A stretch of DNA of 64,000 nucleotides from Citrobacter sp. JGM124 (GTDB taxonomy: Bacteria; Pseudomonadota; Gammaproteobacteria; Enterobacterales; Enterobacteriaceae): positions 62,001 through 126,000 of the forward strand of contig NZ_JAERJD010000002.1 of NCBI RefSeq assembly GCF_018257795.1, in the 5' to 3' direction. Shown here piece after piece: positions 19,992-28,576 of this stretch (position 1 is its first letter; each line of letters starts with the position of its first letter). Under the pieces are notes generated by a model. The model did no database searches. It worked only from the letters and a program-made list of their open reading frames with translations, and was not told the origin of the DNA. The position numbers were made by a program, and so were the translations under genes.

Positions 19992-19993
19992 CA

Positions 19994-20767
19994 TCAGTCA
20001 GCACTTTTCTGCGGTTCTCCCATAATGGTATTCAGGGTTGCTTCATCCGGCTTTCCCTGATGCTGCTGGAGCCGGCCATCAGCATTAAGGTAATAAATGG
20101 CGGGTGTCACGTTGCCACCTAATTCATCCATTAACGCGAGGTTATTCTTCAGGGCTTCCTCTATGGCCGGGGAAATTTTTTCGGGTGAGCTCAAAACCCA
20201 TTTTCCTTTGCTGTTTTCATAATCTGCCAGTGTTTTAGACGGGTTTTCTGACATTAATATCCCTGTGGCTTTCTGTCCGCTGTCAGGACGCAACATACCG
20301 ACCAGCAATACGCGTAACTGGACTTTGCCTGATGTTATCCATGGCTGCGCTTGTTCCCAGAATGCTGTGCAGTAAGGGCAATAAGGGTCGGCAAAAACAT
20401 ACACAATATGGGGGGCTTCTTTTTCTCCGACCGCTATCCAGCGATGGGAGCCCAGGGCGTCCCACATTTTTTTTGCCATAGGTGCATAGACAAATTTTTC
20501 AACAACATCATCACTGAGATTACGACCATTGGCATCCACCATATTGCCCATTATGGCGTGTTGCTTATCGGGGGTTAAATAGACAGTAGTTCCTTGCCCC
20601 TGGAACTGCATGGCGTAACCAGGCAACCCTCCAGGCGCTGTAAACTCGCCTTTTAACTCAAATCCTTGTTTTTCAAGTGCTGTAATAGGGGCAGGGAGTG
20701 GGGCAGCGGAGGTTCCTGCCGACACCAAAAGGGAGAAGGTAAGTACAAGTGTGTGGGCTTTATTCAT
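19994..20767 (-). CDS. dsbG: DsbG thiol:disulfide interchange protein
   Basis: This periplasmic disulfide isomerase/sulfenic-acid reductase of about 257 residues has a signal peptide (to about SAGTSA). An N-terminal dimerisation domain (LPAPITALEKQGFELKGEF) precedes a thioredoxin domain with active site C-P-Y-C in VFADPYCPYC. The cis-Pro region NVTPAIYYL is also present. DsbG is kept reduced by DsbD and protects single cysteines from oxidation. ATG at 20767 with AGGAG five bases upstream is preferred over the GTG at 20773. Confidence 0.94.
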   Translation of the reverse strand: MNKAHTLVLTFSLLVSAGTSAAPLPAPITALEKQGFELKGEFTAPGGLPGYAMQFQGQGTTVYLTPDKQHAIMGNMVDANGRNLSDDVVEKFVYAPMAKKMWDALGSHRWIAVGEKEAPHIVYVFADPYCPYCTAFWEQAQPWITSGKVQLRVLLVGMLRPDSGQKATGILMSENPSKTLADYENSKGKWVLSSPEKISPAIEEALKNNLALMDELGGNVTPAIYYLNADGRLQQHQGKPDEATLNTIMGEPQKSAD

Positions 20768-21036
20768 TGACACTCCTGACCTAAAAAAGCCGCTGGTAGT
20801 AGAAAAGTCCCTGTTATTTATGAAAACTTCTCTTTATCAATTGGGCGGCGCAATGTCTGTTCAAAAATGAGTATCCCAACAGAGAGGGATAAAGTCGAGA
20901 TCAGTTTTTCCCCGGTGTGACAGTCTCTTTCACTCAATATTTCAAGTTGTAATACAAAAATGGTCGTCTATTTTTCGGTTGTGACACCTTCAATGAACAA
21001 TCTACATTTGACCTGCATTTACAACAGGAGAATGTT

Positions 21037-21810
21037 ATGGATTTTACTGCGTTGCATTATCAAACCACCCCCCTGGTTATAGCCAATGTCTGGGATGCCT
21101 GTAGCGCAATAGTTGCACAGCAGGCCGGGTATCAAGCTTTAGGGACGTCCAGTGCAGCCATTGCCGCGACCCTGGGATATGATGATGGAGAAGTTATACC
21201 TTTTGAGGCGCTATTGTTTATTGTTAAACATATTAAATCTGCCAGTAGCCTTCCTCTGAGTGTGGATGTGGAGGCAGGATTTGGTCATTCAGCTCTTGAA
21301 ATAGCTTCAAACCTTAAGTCTCTGGCCGAGCTTGGTGTTGTGGGTATTAACCTGGAAGACAGCAAGGTGACTGATGGTGTCAGAAGCATTGAAGAGACGG
21401 AATCTTTTGCTACTAAACTCCGGGAAATTCGGCATCACCTGTCAGCAATTAATATTTCGTTATTTATTAATATTCGCACGGATACCTTTCTTCTCGGCAG
21501 GGAAAATGCGTTAAAAGAGACGCTTTATCGTGGTCACTTGTATACTCAGTCTGGCGCCGATGGATTGTTCGTGCCTTGCATGACCGATGCGGCAGATATC
21601 GATATCGTTGCCAGAGAGCTGAAACTCCCATTGAATGTCATGTGTATGCCCGGATTACCCGACTTTACCCATTTGATGGCGCTGGGAGTGCAGCGTATTT
21701 CAATGGGTAACATCATTCATGACAAACTTCAGCAATACCTGAGTCATCTTATGTATCTGATACAGTCCCGGCAGTCCTTCAGTGGAGTCTTGCACGATGA
21801 AAGTTACTGA
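21037..21810 (+). CDS. Isocitrate lyase/PEP mutase family protein
   Basis: This 257-residue TIM-barrel protein of the ICL/PEPM superfamily has the Mg-binding segment SVDVEAGFG, the family strand GINLEDS, and the N-terminal IANVWDACSA. Members act on C-C or C-P bonds of 2-oxo acid-type substrates; the substrate is unknown here. The start is preceded by CAGGAG. It overlaps the ada start by 14 bases, so the two are co-transcribed. In other bacteria such genes are often seen next to Ada-type regulators (from memory). Confidence 0.85.
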   Translation: MDFTALHYQTTPLVIANVWDACSAIVAQQAGYQALGTSSAAIAATLGYDDGEVIPFEALLFIVKHIKSASSLPLSVDVEAGFGHSALEIASNLKSLAELGVVGINLEDSKVTDGVRSIEETESFATKLREIRHHLSAINISLFINIRTDTFLLGRENALKETLYRGHLYTQSGADGLFVPCMTDAADIDIVARELKLPLNVMCMPGLPDFTHLMALGVQRISMGNIIHDKLQQYLSHLMYLIQSRQSFSGVLHDESY

Positions 21811-22861
21811 TGAACAGCAATGTGATACCTGGTACCAGGCGTTGCTTAACCGTGCCCCGCAATACACGGGGGTCTTTTTTGTCGGCGTAAAAACCACGGG
21901 AGTCTTTTGCATTTCTGTCTGTCGTGCAAGGAAGCCGAAACGTGAGAATGTCGAGTTTTATCACGATGTCAAATCAGCCCTTGCAGCAGGTTTTCGCCCC
22001 TGTAAAGTTTGTCGCCCGACAGAAAATGCACACACGGCACCGTCGTTTATTAAGGAAGCGCTCGAGCTGGTTCGTGAAAGGCCCAAAATGCGTGTTACTG
22101 ACGCTGATTTGCGACTATCAAATATTAGCCCGGAGCGCGTTCGCCGCTGGTTTTTACAAAATCATGGTCTGACTTTTCAGGCCTTTCAGCGAATGCAGCG
22201 CATTAACACGGCCCTTCAGGAATTGAAAGGGGGGCGCTCGACCACTGAGGTTGCTTTTGATAATGGTTATGAATCACTCAGTGGTTTCGGTTACACCTAT
22301 AAGAAAATCACGGGTTCTGCTCCCAGTATTTTAAGGCAAGTGATTATGATTCATCGTTTTACCACGCCGCTCGGGCCGATGTTTGTCTGTGCCTCAGAAC
22401 AAGGGGTCTGCTTACTGGAGTTTACCGATCGTCGCATGCTGGAGACAGAATTTCGTGACTTACAGCGATTATTAAAAGGGCCAATTATCGCAGGTGAAAA
22501 CGATCATACCAGGCAGGCAGTAAAAGAGATAACTGAGTATTTTTCTGGTCATCGTCAGCAATTTACAATGGCGCTGGATTTACCTGGCAGCGAATTTCAG
22601 CGTAAAGTCTGGCAGGGGTTGTCTGGTATCCCTTTTGCGACAACGACCTTTTATCAGGCACTTGCTGAAGATATTAATCAACCACTGGCTATACGTGCCG
22701 TGGCTGCGGCGAATGGCGCAAACCGGGTGGCGATAGTGATACCCTGTCATCGAGTTATAGGTAAAGATGGATCAATGACAGGGTACGGTGGCGGCATAGC
22801 ACGTAAAACATGGCTGATTGAGCATGAAAAAAACGTTGCGGACAGCGTTAACTCGTCGTGA
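21797..22861 (+). CDS. ada: Ada bifunctional regulator / methylated-DNA methyltransferase
   Basis: This 354-residue protein has the full Ada layout. The N-terminal zinc domain has C38, C42, C69 and C72 at exactly the E. coli Ada positions (phosphotriester repair and switching). An AraC-type HTH follows (about 80-180). The C-terminal O6-alkylguanine transferase carries the acceptor motif IPCHRVIG. Methyl transfer to the zinc-domain cysteine turns Ada into an activator of the adaptive response. ATG at 21797 is preceded by GGAG. It overlaps the PEP-mutase-like gene. No alkB follows. Confidence 0.93.
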   Translation: MKVTDEQQCDTWYQALLNRAPQYTGVFFVGVKTTGVFCISVCRARKPKRENVEFYHDVKSALAAGFRPCKVCRPTENAHTAPSFIKEALELVRERPKMRVTDADLRLSNISPERVRRWFLQNHGLTFQAFQRMQRINTALQELKGGRSTTEVAFDNGYESLSGFGYTYKKITGSAPSILRQVIMIHRFTTPLGPMFVCASEQGVCLLEFTDRRMLETEFRDLQRLLKGPIIAGENDHTRQAVKEITEYFSGHRQQFTMALDLPGSEFQRKVWQGLSGIPFATTTFYQALAEDINQPLAIRAVAAANGANRVAIVIPCHRVIGKDGSMTGYGGGIARKTWLIEHEKNVADSVNSS

Positions 22862-23009
22862 ACCCATCAATCCGGCAAGCAATCGAAAGACTCGGCGGGA
22901 AGACTTACCCGATTCTGTCAGGGCGAAATATCGCAGGGAGAAGGTTGCTCCCCCAACAGAAGAAACGCCGCATCATCTTGATTCGTTCGTCTTTTGTTTT
23001 ACAACGTAA

Positions 23010-23022
23010 GTGACAATGTCAC
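23010..23022. other. matS, MatP-binding site (perfect)
   Basis: GTGACAATGTCAC fits GTGACRNYGTCAC exactly. It lies in the 182-base gap between convergent ada and the LysR gene, 3 kb from dif. Confidence 0.88.
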
Positions 23023-23043
23023 ACGCAGCCGAGTGCTGTATCT

Positions 23044-23934
23044 CTAATTGTTGATTGTCACCTCAGTCTGCAACCAAGATTGAAAGGCCCGAAGCGCCAT
23101 ATCATGGGTTTCAGGTCCCGGAGGCGTTATAAGGCAGAATGTTTTACTCAAGGTGTCCGATGCCAGCCAGGGAGAGACAAGAACCCCACTGTTAAGCTCA
23201 TTTTCGATGTACATCCGCGGCAGCAGGGCTACTCCCTGGCCATTGAGAGCTGCCGCGATGGCCATTTCATGCAGATCATAGCGTGGCCCCCGGGCTGGAT
23301 TATCAATAACCACGCCACTTTCCTGGGCATAGCGATACCAGGCGTCCGGGTTCTGGCGGCGATGGATCAGCGGCAACACATTCAGTTGTTCGGGAATATT
23401 ACCATTCGAGAGCAAAGCAGGATGACAAACAGGTATCAGTCGTTCCTGAAACAGAACAGAGATATTCATGCCTGCCCATGCAGGATCCTCAAAGTGAACC
23501 GCTGCATCAAAGCCACTCCCACTGAGAATGAACGGGTCAGTTCTGGCGGCTATATTCAGTGTAATCTCGGGATGGCGCTTCTTGAAACGACTCAACCGCG
23601 GAATAAGCCAGCGGCTGGAAAACGTTGGCAGGGCAGCAATGTTAAGGTGGCTGTTTTTTTTATGCATCCCGCTGATATATTGGGTATCTCTGTCCAGACG
23701 TTCAAGTATTTCTCTTACCTGATCGGCGTAGTGCTCCCCGACGGAATTAAGCTGTATACGACTTCCCGCACGGTCAAATAACTGGCAGTTTATCAACGAT
23801 TCAAGGCGCGCAATCTGCCGGCTAACCGCACCTTCGGTCAGTGAAAGCTCTACCGCAGCACGAGAAAAATTATTGTGTCTTGCGGCTGCTTCAAAAATCT
23901 GTAATGCAGTTGTGCTGGGAACCTTCTTGCGCAT
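23044..23934 (-). CDS. LysR-type transcriptional regulator
   Basis: About 296 residues with an N-terminal wHTH (TALQIFEAAARHNNFSRAAVELSLTEGAVSRQIARLE) and a substrate-binding-like effector domain; GcvA-like branch. I prefer the ATG at 23934 (GGAAAC upstream); ATG 23964 or TTG 23970 would extend it by 10-12 residues without a ribosome site. It is divergent from the metallo-beta-lactamase-fold gene at 24093 and likely controls it. Confidence 0.86.
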   Translation of the reverse strand: MRKKVPSTTALQIFEAAARHNNFSRAAVELSLTEGAVSRQIARLESLINCQLFDRAGSRIQLNSVGEHYADQVREILERLDRDTQYISGMHKKNSHLNIAALPTFSSRWLIPRLSRFKKRHPEITLNIAARTDPFILSGSGFDAAVHFEDPAWAGMNISVLFQERLIPVCHPALLSNGNIPEQLNVLPLIHRRQNPDAWYRYAQESGVVIDNPARGPRYDLHEMAIAAALNGQGVALLPRMYIENELNSGVLVSPWLASDTLSKTFCLITPPGPETHDMALRAFQSWLQTEVTINN

Positions 23935-24092
23935 ATAAACTGTTTCCAATGTCGGCTCAATCATGATCAATGACTAAATGTCACTGATTAATGAGATATT
24001 ATCGCTTTATAAATTAAAATTCTCCACTTAGCATGACGAAAAGTCACTATGCGGCAACATCCCGCCATTCACTCAACCAGGGTAAAATTTAA

Positions 24093-24971
24093 ATGCTTGA
24101 TGCCGTAGCCCCTCTTTATGCTCATGACCCATCTTTCATTTCACGTCAAGTGGGTGATTTTTTAATTACCGCTCTGAGTGACGGTGATATGGCTGCCAGC
24201 CTGGAGCTTCTGTCGGGTATTGAAATATCTGATGCCGGGGATATTCAGCGCAGTAATGGTATTACTGAGCCCGATAATATCCATATTAACTGTTACCTTA
24301 TTCGCGGCCGGGGACGCGTCATTCTGGTTGATACCGGTACCGGGGGATTGAATGGCGCAGGGGGATTGCTCCTGGAAAATCTTAAACAGCTCGGTATATC
24401 TCCTGCTGATATCGACACCCTTTTATTGACACACGGGCATCCTGACCATATAGGAGGCTTGCTGGATAAAAAAGGTTGCCCCATTTATAAAAATGCGGAG
24501 CTTTATTTGCATCCACAGGAGGCTGAGTTCTGGACTGATGATAACAGGCTACAGAGCGCAGGTGAGCGAGAATTACGTCAAATATCCTTGGCGCGCCGTA
24601 CTCTTGATGCTTACGCAGAGAAATTACGATTCACCGACGGTGATGAAATCATTGAAGGTATTCAGTCTGTATGTTTGCCTGGACATACGCCTGGTCATAT
24701 TGGCTTCCAAATCACTTCAGATAATGTAACCCTGCTGATATGGGGCGATATTGTCCACTATCCCTACATTCAGACAGAACACCCGGCAGTTTCTATCCGT
24801 TTCGATAATAATCCCGTTCAGGCGGAAGAAACTCGGAAAAAAATTCTGGGACAGGTAACTAAAAATAACTGGCTAGTGGCGGGCATGCACCTGGGAGAAG
24901 AAGGATTCGTATATATCGGTGCCACTGCGGAGGGATATCATATTAGCAACATTGAAGAATACGGGCATTAA
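24093..24971 (+). CDS. Metallo-beta-lactamase-fold hydrolase
   Basis: This 292-residue cytoplasmic protein has the binuclear-zinc motif THGHPDHIGG (H114, H116, D118, H119), a further metal His in LPGHTPGH, and Asp in LIWGDIVHYP. The layout fits the family of quorum-quenching lactonases, glyoxalase II-like enzymes and similar hydrolases. The substrate cannot be told. An AGGG lies before the ATG. It ends 21 bases before a strong terminator. Confidence 0.85.
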   Translation: MLDAVAPLYAHDPSFISRQVGDFLITALSDGDMAASLELLSGIEISDAGDIQRSNGITEPDNIHINCYLIRGRGRVILVDTGTGGLNGAGGLLLENLKQLGISPADIDTLLLTHGHPDHIGGLLDKKGCPIYKNAELYLHPQEAEFWTDDNRLQSAGERELRQISLARRTLDAYAEKLRFTDGDEIIEGIQSVCLPGHTPGHIGFQITSDNVTLLIWGDIVHYPYIQTEHPAVSIRFDNNPVQAEETRKKILGQVTKNNWLVAGMHLGEEGFVYIGATAEGYHISNIEEYGH

Positions 24972-24992
24972 TGGGAGGCTACTTGTGAAACG

Positions 24993-25020
24993 AAAAACAT
25001 CCTACGCTACGGATGTTTTT
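24993..25020 (+). terminator. Rho-independent terminator after the MBL-fold gene
   Basis: AAAAACATCC / GGATGTTTTT, a perfect 10-bp stem with an 8-base loop and the U-run within the 3' arm. The open sequence of the decayed dehydrogenase starts directly after it. Confidence 0.85.
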
Positions 25021-25612
25021 TAGACAGAATGAAGTACTATGCCGTGAAATACTCCGCTAAAATCAACTGGTTCACCTGCCAGACAATGTAAGTTTTGCCC
25101 AGGCTGCTGCATTGCCGGTTGCCTATGGTACGGCTTGGCGAATGATGCAGCGCATTGGTCAGATTCAACCGGGTGAAAAGGTACTGATCCTCGGCGCCAG
25201 CGGTGGGGTCGGTGTTTGCTGCTTGCAACTTGCGAAGCTAGCAGGAGCCACAGTGATTGCCTGCGCGGGCAGTGAAGAAAAGGGACAACGCTTACGGGAA
25301 CTTGGTGCTGATGAGATCATCCTTTTCGGCATGCAATTTATCCAGCAGAGTAGGGAAGGCTCACTGTTGATCAAAGCAGGTAAAGCGACAGTTCGCATAG
25401 CCCCAGCGACCTATTTTAATTCACGCTTTGGTGACCTGCCATCTGATTATGATGGTACAACTCGGATGGTCGCACTCAGTCTAAAAACTGATTCATTGAA
25501 TAAAGTTAAGCAAGTTTTGTTACAGGGTAACGTTTCTTTTCGTGAGTATCCAGAAGAAATCATAGTAGAAGCAGACAACGCCTTTAACCTCGCACTGCGT
25601 TTTCATTTATAA
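25021..25612 (+). pseudogene. Decayed zinc-type dehydrogenase fused to a VOC-like tail
   Basis: From about 25021 the translation resembles the middle of a medium-chain NADPH:quinone oxidoreductase. YYAVKYSAK is followed, after an apparent 1-base deletion near 25050, by QLVHLPDNVSFAQAAALPVAYGTAW and the Rossmann LILGASGGVGVCCLQLAK. The N-terminal catalytic part is absent. After GADEIILFG the similarity stops, and the last 85 or so residues resemble the C-terminus of a glyoxalase/VOC-like protein (VSFREYPEEIIVEADNAFNLALRF). It looks like a deletion join of two genes plus a frameshift. The intact frame is 25112-25612. Confidence 0.75.
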
Positions 25613-25798
25613 GTCCACAAGGGCGGTATGATGATGCCGTCCAAGCCCAGAGTCGTAATGACCACATTCCGAATATGTTAGCAATCTTTCAGACAGGATG
25701 TGCTATACGCAAATTTCATGATGATGGTACATATCAATCCCAATCGCAGCCACACATAATAAATAAACATCCAGCCTTATTTGATGCGTATGTAGGTT

Positions 25799-25857
25799 GA
25801 GAGTTACCGGTTTTGATATGGGTGTCGAATCCTTATATAAAACACGAGGTAACTCTC
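25799..25857. repeat. Inverted repeat, 10-bp arms
   Basis: GAGAGTTACC at 25799-25808 and GGTAACTCTC at 25848-25857 are perfect complements separated by 39 bases. They are about 210-270 bases left of dif. No gene or U-tract is associated. Confidence 0.55.
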
Positions 25858-26069
25858 GTGCACCATACTAACAATCCGGTCATCAAACACAAAGCCGAGT
25901 AGCACATAACATTTTTCATGCTGCCAGACGGGTTTTGTTTTTAGCGGCCGTACAGCGAAGATTGGGCTGACGGTCGGAGACAAAAGACAGTTTCAGCGAC
26001 CAGACACCGTTAAAACCCATATGAGGGATTTATCCAGCCAGAATGCTGGATTCTACCTAACCTTACGTT

Positions 26070-26097
26070 GGTGCGCATAATGTATATTATGTTAAAT
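26070..26097 (+). other. dif, XerCD chromosome-dimer resolution site
   Basis: All 28 bases match the E. coli dif sequence as I know it. The XerC arm GGTGCGCATAA is at 26070-26080, the central TGTATA at 26081-26086, and the XerD arm TTATGTTAAAT at 26087-26097. FtsK-activated XerCD resolves dimeric chromosomes here. Supporting context: perfect matS sites on both sides, a Ter site 6 kb to the left, and KOPS octamers pointing toward it (GGGNAGGG on the plus strand at 2603, 16506, 20689; CCCTNCCC at 31526, 43561, 47290). Only one copy is present, so no dif-using phage has integrated. Confidence 0.97.
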
Positions 26098-26240
26098 GAC
26101 ATTCGCAGGACTATTACTTCATAGTTCACTTGTTCAGTCACAGAAATCAGTATGTTGAGAATTTTGAGACACTGCCCTTTTATTCCATTAGGTCATCGTA
26201 CATTTACTTCATCTCATTCGGAATGTTGGGTGTTTCTATG

Positions 26241-26269
26241 TACAAACTTACCCAAATTGTAAGTTTGTA
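26241..26269. repeat. Inverted repeat, 10-bp arms, next to IS-like end
   Basis: TACAAACTTA / TAAGTTTGTA with a 9-base loop, perfect, ending two bases before the TGGTCA..TGACCA segment. Confidence 0.5.
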
Positions 26270-26400
26270 GTGGTCAACTAAAACTGACCACCGTGTTAGG
26301 TTTGCCCTGTATCGCTTTTCTGACTCGTCTGTCGGTAACCACACCCAACGAGTTCGGGAGAGCTAACGGTCTGATTATGATCTGTTATCAATCCAGCTGA
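26270..26400 (-). mobile_element. Possible remnant of an insertion-sequence end
   Basis: The segment starting GTAGTGGTCAACTAAAACTG resembles terminal repeats of IS3-type elements as I recall them. On the minus strand several short frames run into it (for example ...ESEKRYRA..RWSVLVDHY), resembling a transposase-end region. No transposase gene survives and the other end was not found. Low confidence; a search against an IS database would decide. Confidence 0.35.
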
Positions 26401-26590
26401 AATATGATTCACACTCTTCTGATTCATCCTGTCATCTCAGGGGCATCATTTAAATATCCTTCCCCATATTAAGTCTATGAGTTCCATTCATAGCGCCTAT
26501 TTAAGCCGCGTAATTATCTTTAACTACAACTTCGTTAATCTGGTTATGTGGAAGTGACTACCGCTGATGGACATGCCCCGGCCCTCCGCG

Positions 26591-26618
26591 GCCAGGGCAT
26601 CATTGCCAGGGCATCATT
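26591..26618. repeat. Perfect tandem duplication, 14-bp unit
   Basis: GCCAGGGCATCATT occurs twice head to tail, about 75 bases upstream of the flavodoxin gene. It looks like a recent slippage duplication. Confidence 0.7.
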
Positions 26619-26693
26619 GGAGGCTAACTTTTGTAAAGCCTTGTTAACTTACTCAGGCACCCAATATGTCTCGAATCAGATTAGGAGAGGATT

Positions 26694-27278
26694 ATGGCGC
26701 ATGATCCCAACCGCAGAATGTTAATCACCGCACTTGCCGGGCTCACGCTGGCGAACGTTTCTTTGGCATCAGCGGCGAACGGAACCGCAAACGTGCAGGG
26801 TAAAAGCCGTGTTCTGGTAGCGTACTTTTCCCGTAGCGGAAATACACGGGTGATTGCGGGTGTCATTCACCGCAGCCTGAATACCGATCTGTTTGAAATT
26901 GAACCGGCTACACCTTATCCGGAAGATTACTTCCAAACCGTTGAACAGGCGAAAAATGAGCGTGAACGAGAAGTCAGACCCGCATTAAAAAATAGCGTCG
27001 TAGATATATCACGCTATGAGACTGTGTATTTAGGCTTTCCTGTCTGGGGAACCAGCATCCCTCCCCTAGTACAAACGTTTCTTAGCAGCCACAACCTTGC
27101 AGGAAAATTACTCATCCCTTTCGTGACTCACGGTGGCTACGGTAAAGGAGACAGCGACGACATCCTTGCCAGTCTCGCCCCAACTGCGCGTCGGGAAAAA
27201 CCGCTGGTCATTGAATGCGACCAGGAGCGAAGAACCACTGAAACGGTAACAAGTTGGTTAGAGACAATACGCAGTTAA
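26694..27278 (+). CDS. Exported flavodoxin-like protein
   Basis: This 194-residue protein has an N-terminal twin-arginine-like signal (NRRMLITALAGLTLANVSLASA) followed by a flavodoxin domain. The FMN phosphate loop is YFSRSGNTRVIA (about 44-55) and a second FMN loop FPVWGTSIPPLVQTFL is visible. Flavodoxins are usually cytoplasmic electron carriers; the Tat-like leader suggests FMN-loaded export to the periplasm. ATG follows AGGAGAGG. The secreted alpha/beta hydrolase follows 107 bases later, so both may act in the envelope. Confidence 0.85.
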   Translation: MAHDPNRRMLITALAGLTLANVSLASAANGTANVQGKSRVLVAYFSRSGNTRVIAGVIHRSLNTDLFEIEPATPYPEDYFQTVEQAKNEREREVRPALKNSVVDISRYETVYLGFPVWGTSIPPLVQTFLSSHNLAGKLLIPFVTHGGYGKGDSDDILASLAPTARREKPLVIECDQERRTTETVTSWLETIRS

Positions 27279-27385
27279 TCGTCCGCATTCATGAGTCGGC
27301 CCAATAAGGGCAATCAGGAGTGCTAAATAATTAACGCTGACAACTCAGATATGATTGAACGGCAAACATAACAGAGGATGTAATC

Positions 27386-28450
27386 TTGAAGACAATCTTA
27401 AAAACGCTGGCAATATGCGTAATGGCGGGTAGCCTGGTGGCGCAGTCAGTATACGCCGAGCCACTGGTCATCCAGGACCAGGGAAGCTTTTCTGCTGGCG
27501 GGACTATCACCACCGCGCCTGGTAAATTTGACCCGAAAAAGCCGCTGAACTCTGCTGGCCAAACTTATCATGGCGATCATGCTTCTGTCTTCTACCAAAT
27601 CCCGGAAAATCCGCATAAATATCCTATCGTTATGCTGCACGGCGCTGGTCAGTTCTCTCGAACCTGGGAAAGCACGCCGGATGGCCGTGAAGGATTCCAG
27701 AACATATTCCTGCGTCGCGGTTTTTCAACTTATCTTGTCCACCAGCCACGTCGGGGCAACGCCGGGCGCACGACGGTAGAAGGAACTGTTTCGCCAAAAC
27801 CGGATGAGCAGATGTGGTTTAATCAGTTCCGTGTTGGTGTCTGGCCTGAGTATTTTAAAGGCGTTCAGTTCTCTCACGATAAAGAAGCACTGAATCAGTA
27901 TTTCCGTCAGATGACCCCGAATACCGGGCCGTTTGATATCAATGTCATCTCTGATGCGATGTCCGCCGTCGTGGATAAATCTGGCCCGGCTATCCTCTTC
28001 ACCCACTCTCAGGGTGGTGGACCCGGCTGGTACACGGCGATGAAAAACGACAAGGTCAAAGCCATTGTCGCCTTTGAACCTGGCAGTAGTTTTGTCTTCC
28101 CGGAAAAAGAGCTCCCTGCCCCTATGCCCAGCGCGTTCGACACGCTGAAGGGTGAGCCTGTGCCAATGGAGCAGTTTATGGCACTGACCAGAATCCCGAT
28201 TCTGATTATTTACGGCGATAACATACCGGATAAACCGGTAGCTATGCCCGCACAGGACAGCTGGCGCGTACGTCTGGCGATGGCCCGGGAGTGGCGTGAC
28301 GTGGTGAACAAGCATGGCGGGGATGTGACCGTTATTCACCTTCCTGACGTAGGAATCAAAGGGAATACCCACTTCCCGTTCTCTGACATGAATAATGTAC
28401 AAATTGCTGATTTAGTGAATAAATTCCTGAAGGAAAAAGATTTGCAATAA
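27386..28450 (+). CDS. Secreted alpha/beta hydrolase
   Basis: 354 residues with a Sec signal peptide (cleavage near VYA-EP). The alpha/beta-hydrolase core shows the oxyanion segment PIVMLHGAGQ, nucleophile elbow THSQGG (Ser in G-x-S-x-G position replaced by H-S-Q-G), and a likely catalytic His near KGNTHFPF. Location is periplasmic or extracellular; substrate unknown. The start appears to be TTG at 27386, with AGAGGA seven bases upstream and no in-frame ATG nearby. It ends before a bidirectional terminator. Confidence 0.85.
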   Translation: MKTILKTLAICVMAGSLVAQSVYAEPLVIQDQGSFSAGGTITTAPGKFDPKKPLNSAGQTYHGDHASVFYQIPENPHKYPIVMLHGAGQFSRTWESTPDGREGFQNIFLRRGFSTYLVHQPRRGNAGRTTVEGTVSPKPDEQMWFNQFRVGVWPEYFKGVQFSHDKEALNQYFRQMTPNTGPFDINVISDAMSAVVDKSGPAILFTHSQGGGPGWYTAMKNDKVKAIVAFEPGSSFVFPEKELPAPMPSAFDTLKGEPVPMEQFMALTRIPILIIYGDNIPDKPVAMPAQDSWRVRLAMAREWRDVVNKHGGDVTVIHLPDVGIKGNTHFPFSDMNNVQIADLVNKFLKEKDLQ

Positions 28451-28547
28451 AAAGAGATCATATTGCGTCTTCATCACTGATAGCTCAATACAAACTTGAA
28501 CGAATAGTGGAACCAGGACAATCTGAGGTTTGTGGTCGGATCTATTC

Positions 28548-28573
28548 AAAACAGCCGGATATCCGGCTGTTTT
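28548..28573. terminator. Bidirectional terminator between hydrolase and SDR genes
   Basis: AAAACAGCCGGAT / ATCCGGCTGTTTT is a perfect 26-bp palindrome with T-runs on both strands, between convergent genes. Confidence 0.85.
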
Positions 28574-28576
28574 ATT

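Larger units (their letters stand above)
19645..19993. other. Intergenic region between convergent glsB and dsbG
   Basis: This 349-base stretch contains the Ter site (19902-19915) and a short hairpin beside the dsbG stop. I see no convincing gene; a 63-codon frame on the minus strand has no family resemblance or ribosome site. Confidence 0.5.
25613..26693. other. Gene-poor region around dif
   Basis: About 1.08 kb without an intact gene. It holds dif, two inverted repeats (25799-25857, 26241-26269), an IS-end-like segment and a tandem 14-bp duplication. A short open stretch (about 25614-25800, translating ...AIFQTGCAIRKFHDDGTY...) is not recognised and may be gene debris. Confidence 0.6.

Noticed and set aside
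22818..23009. 63-codon frame at the ada end
   Set aside because: Overlaps ada out of frame, no ribosome site, basic low-information composition.
25613..26693. Integrated dif-using phage or genomic island at dif
   Set aside because: Only one dif copy is present and no integrase, replication or phage genes are nearby.
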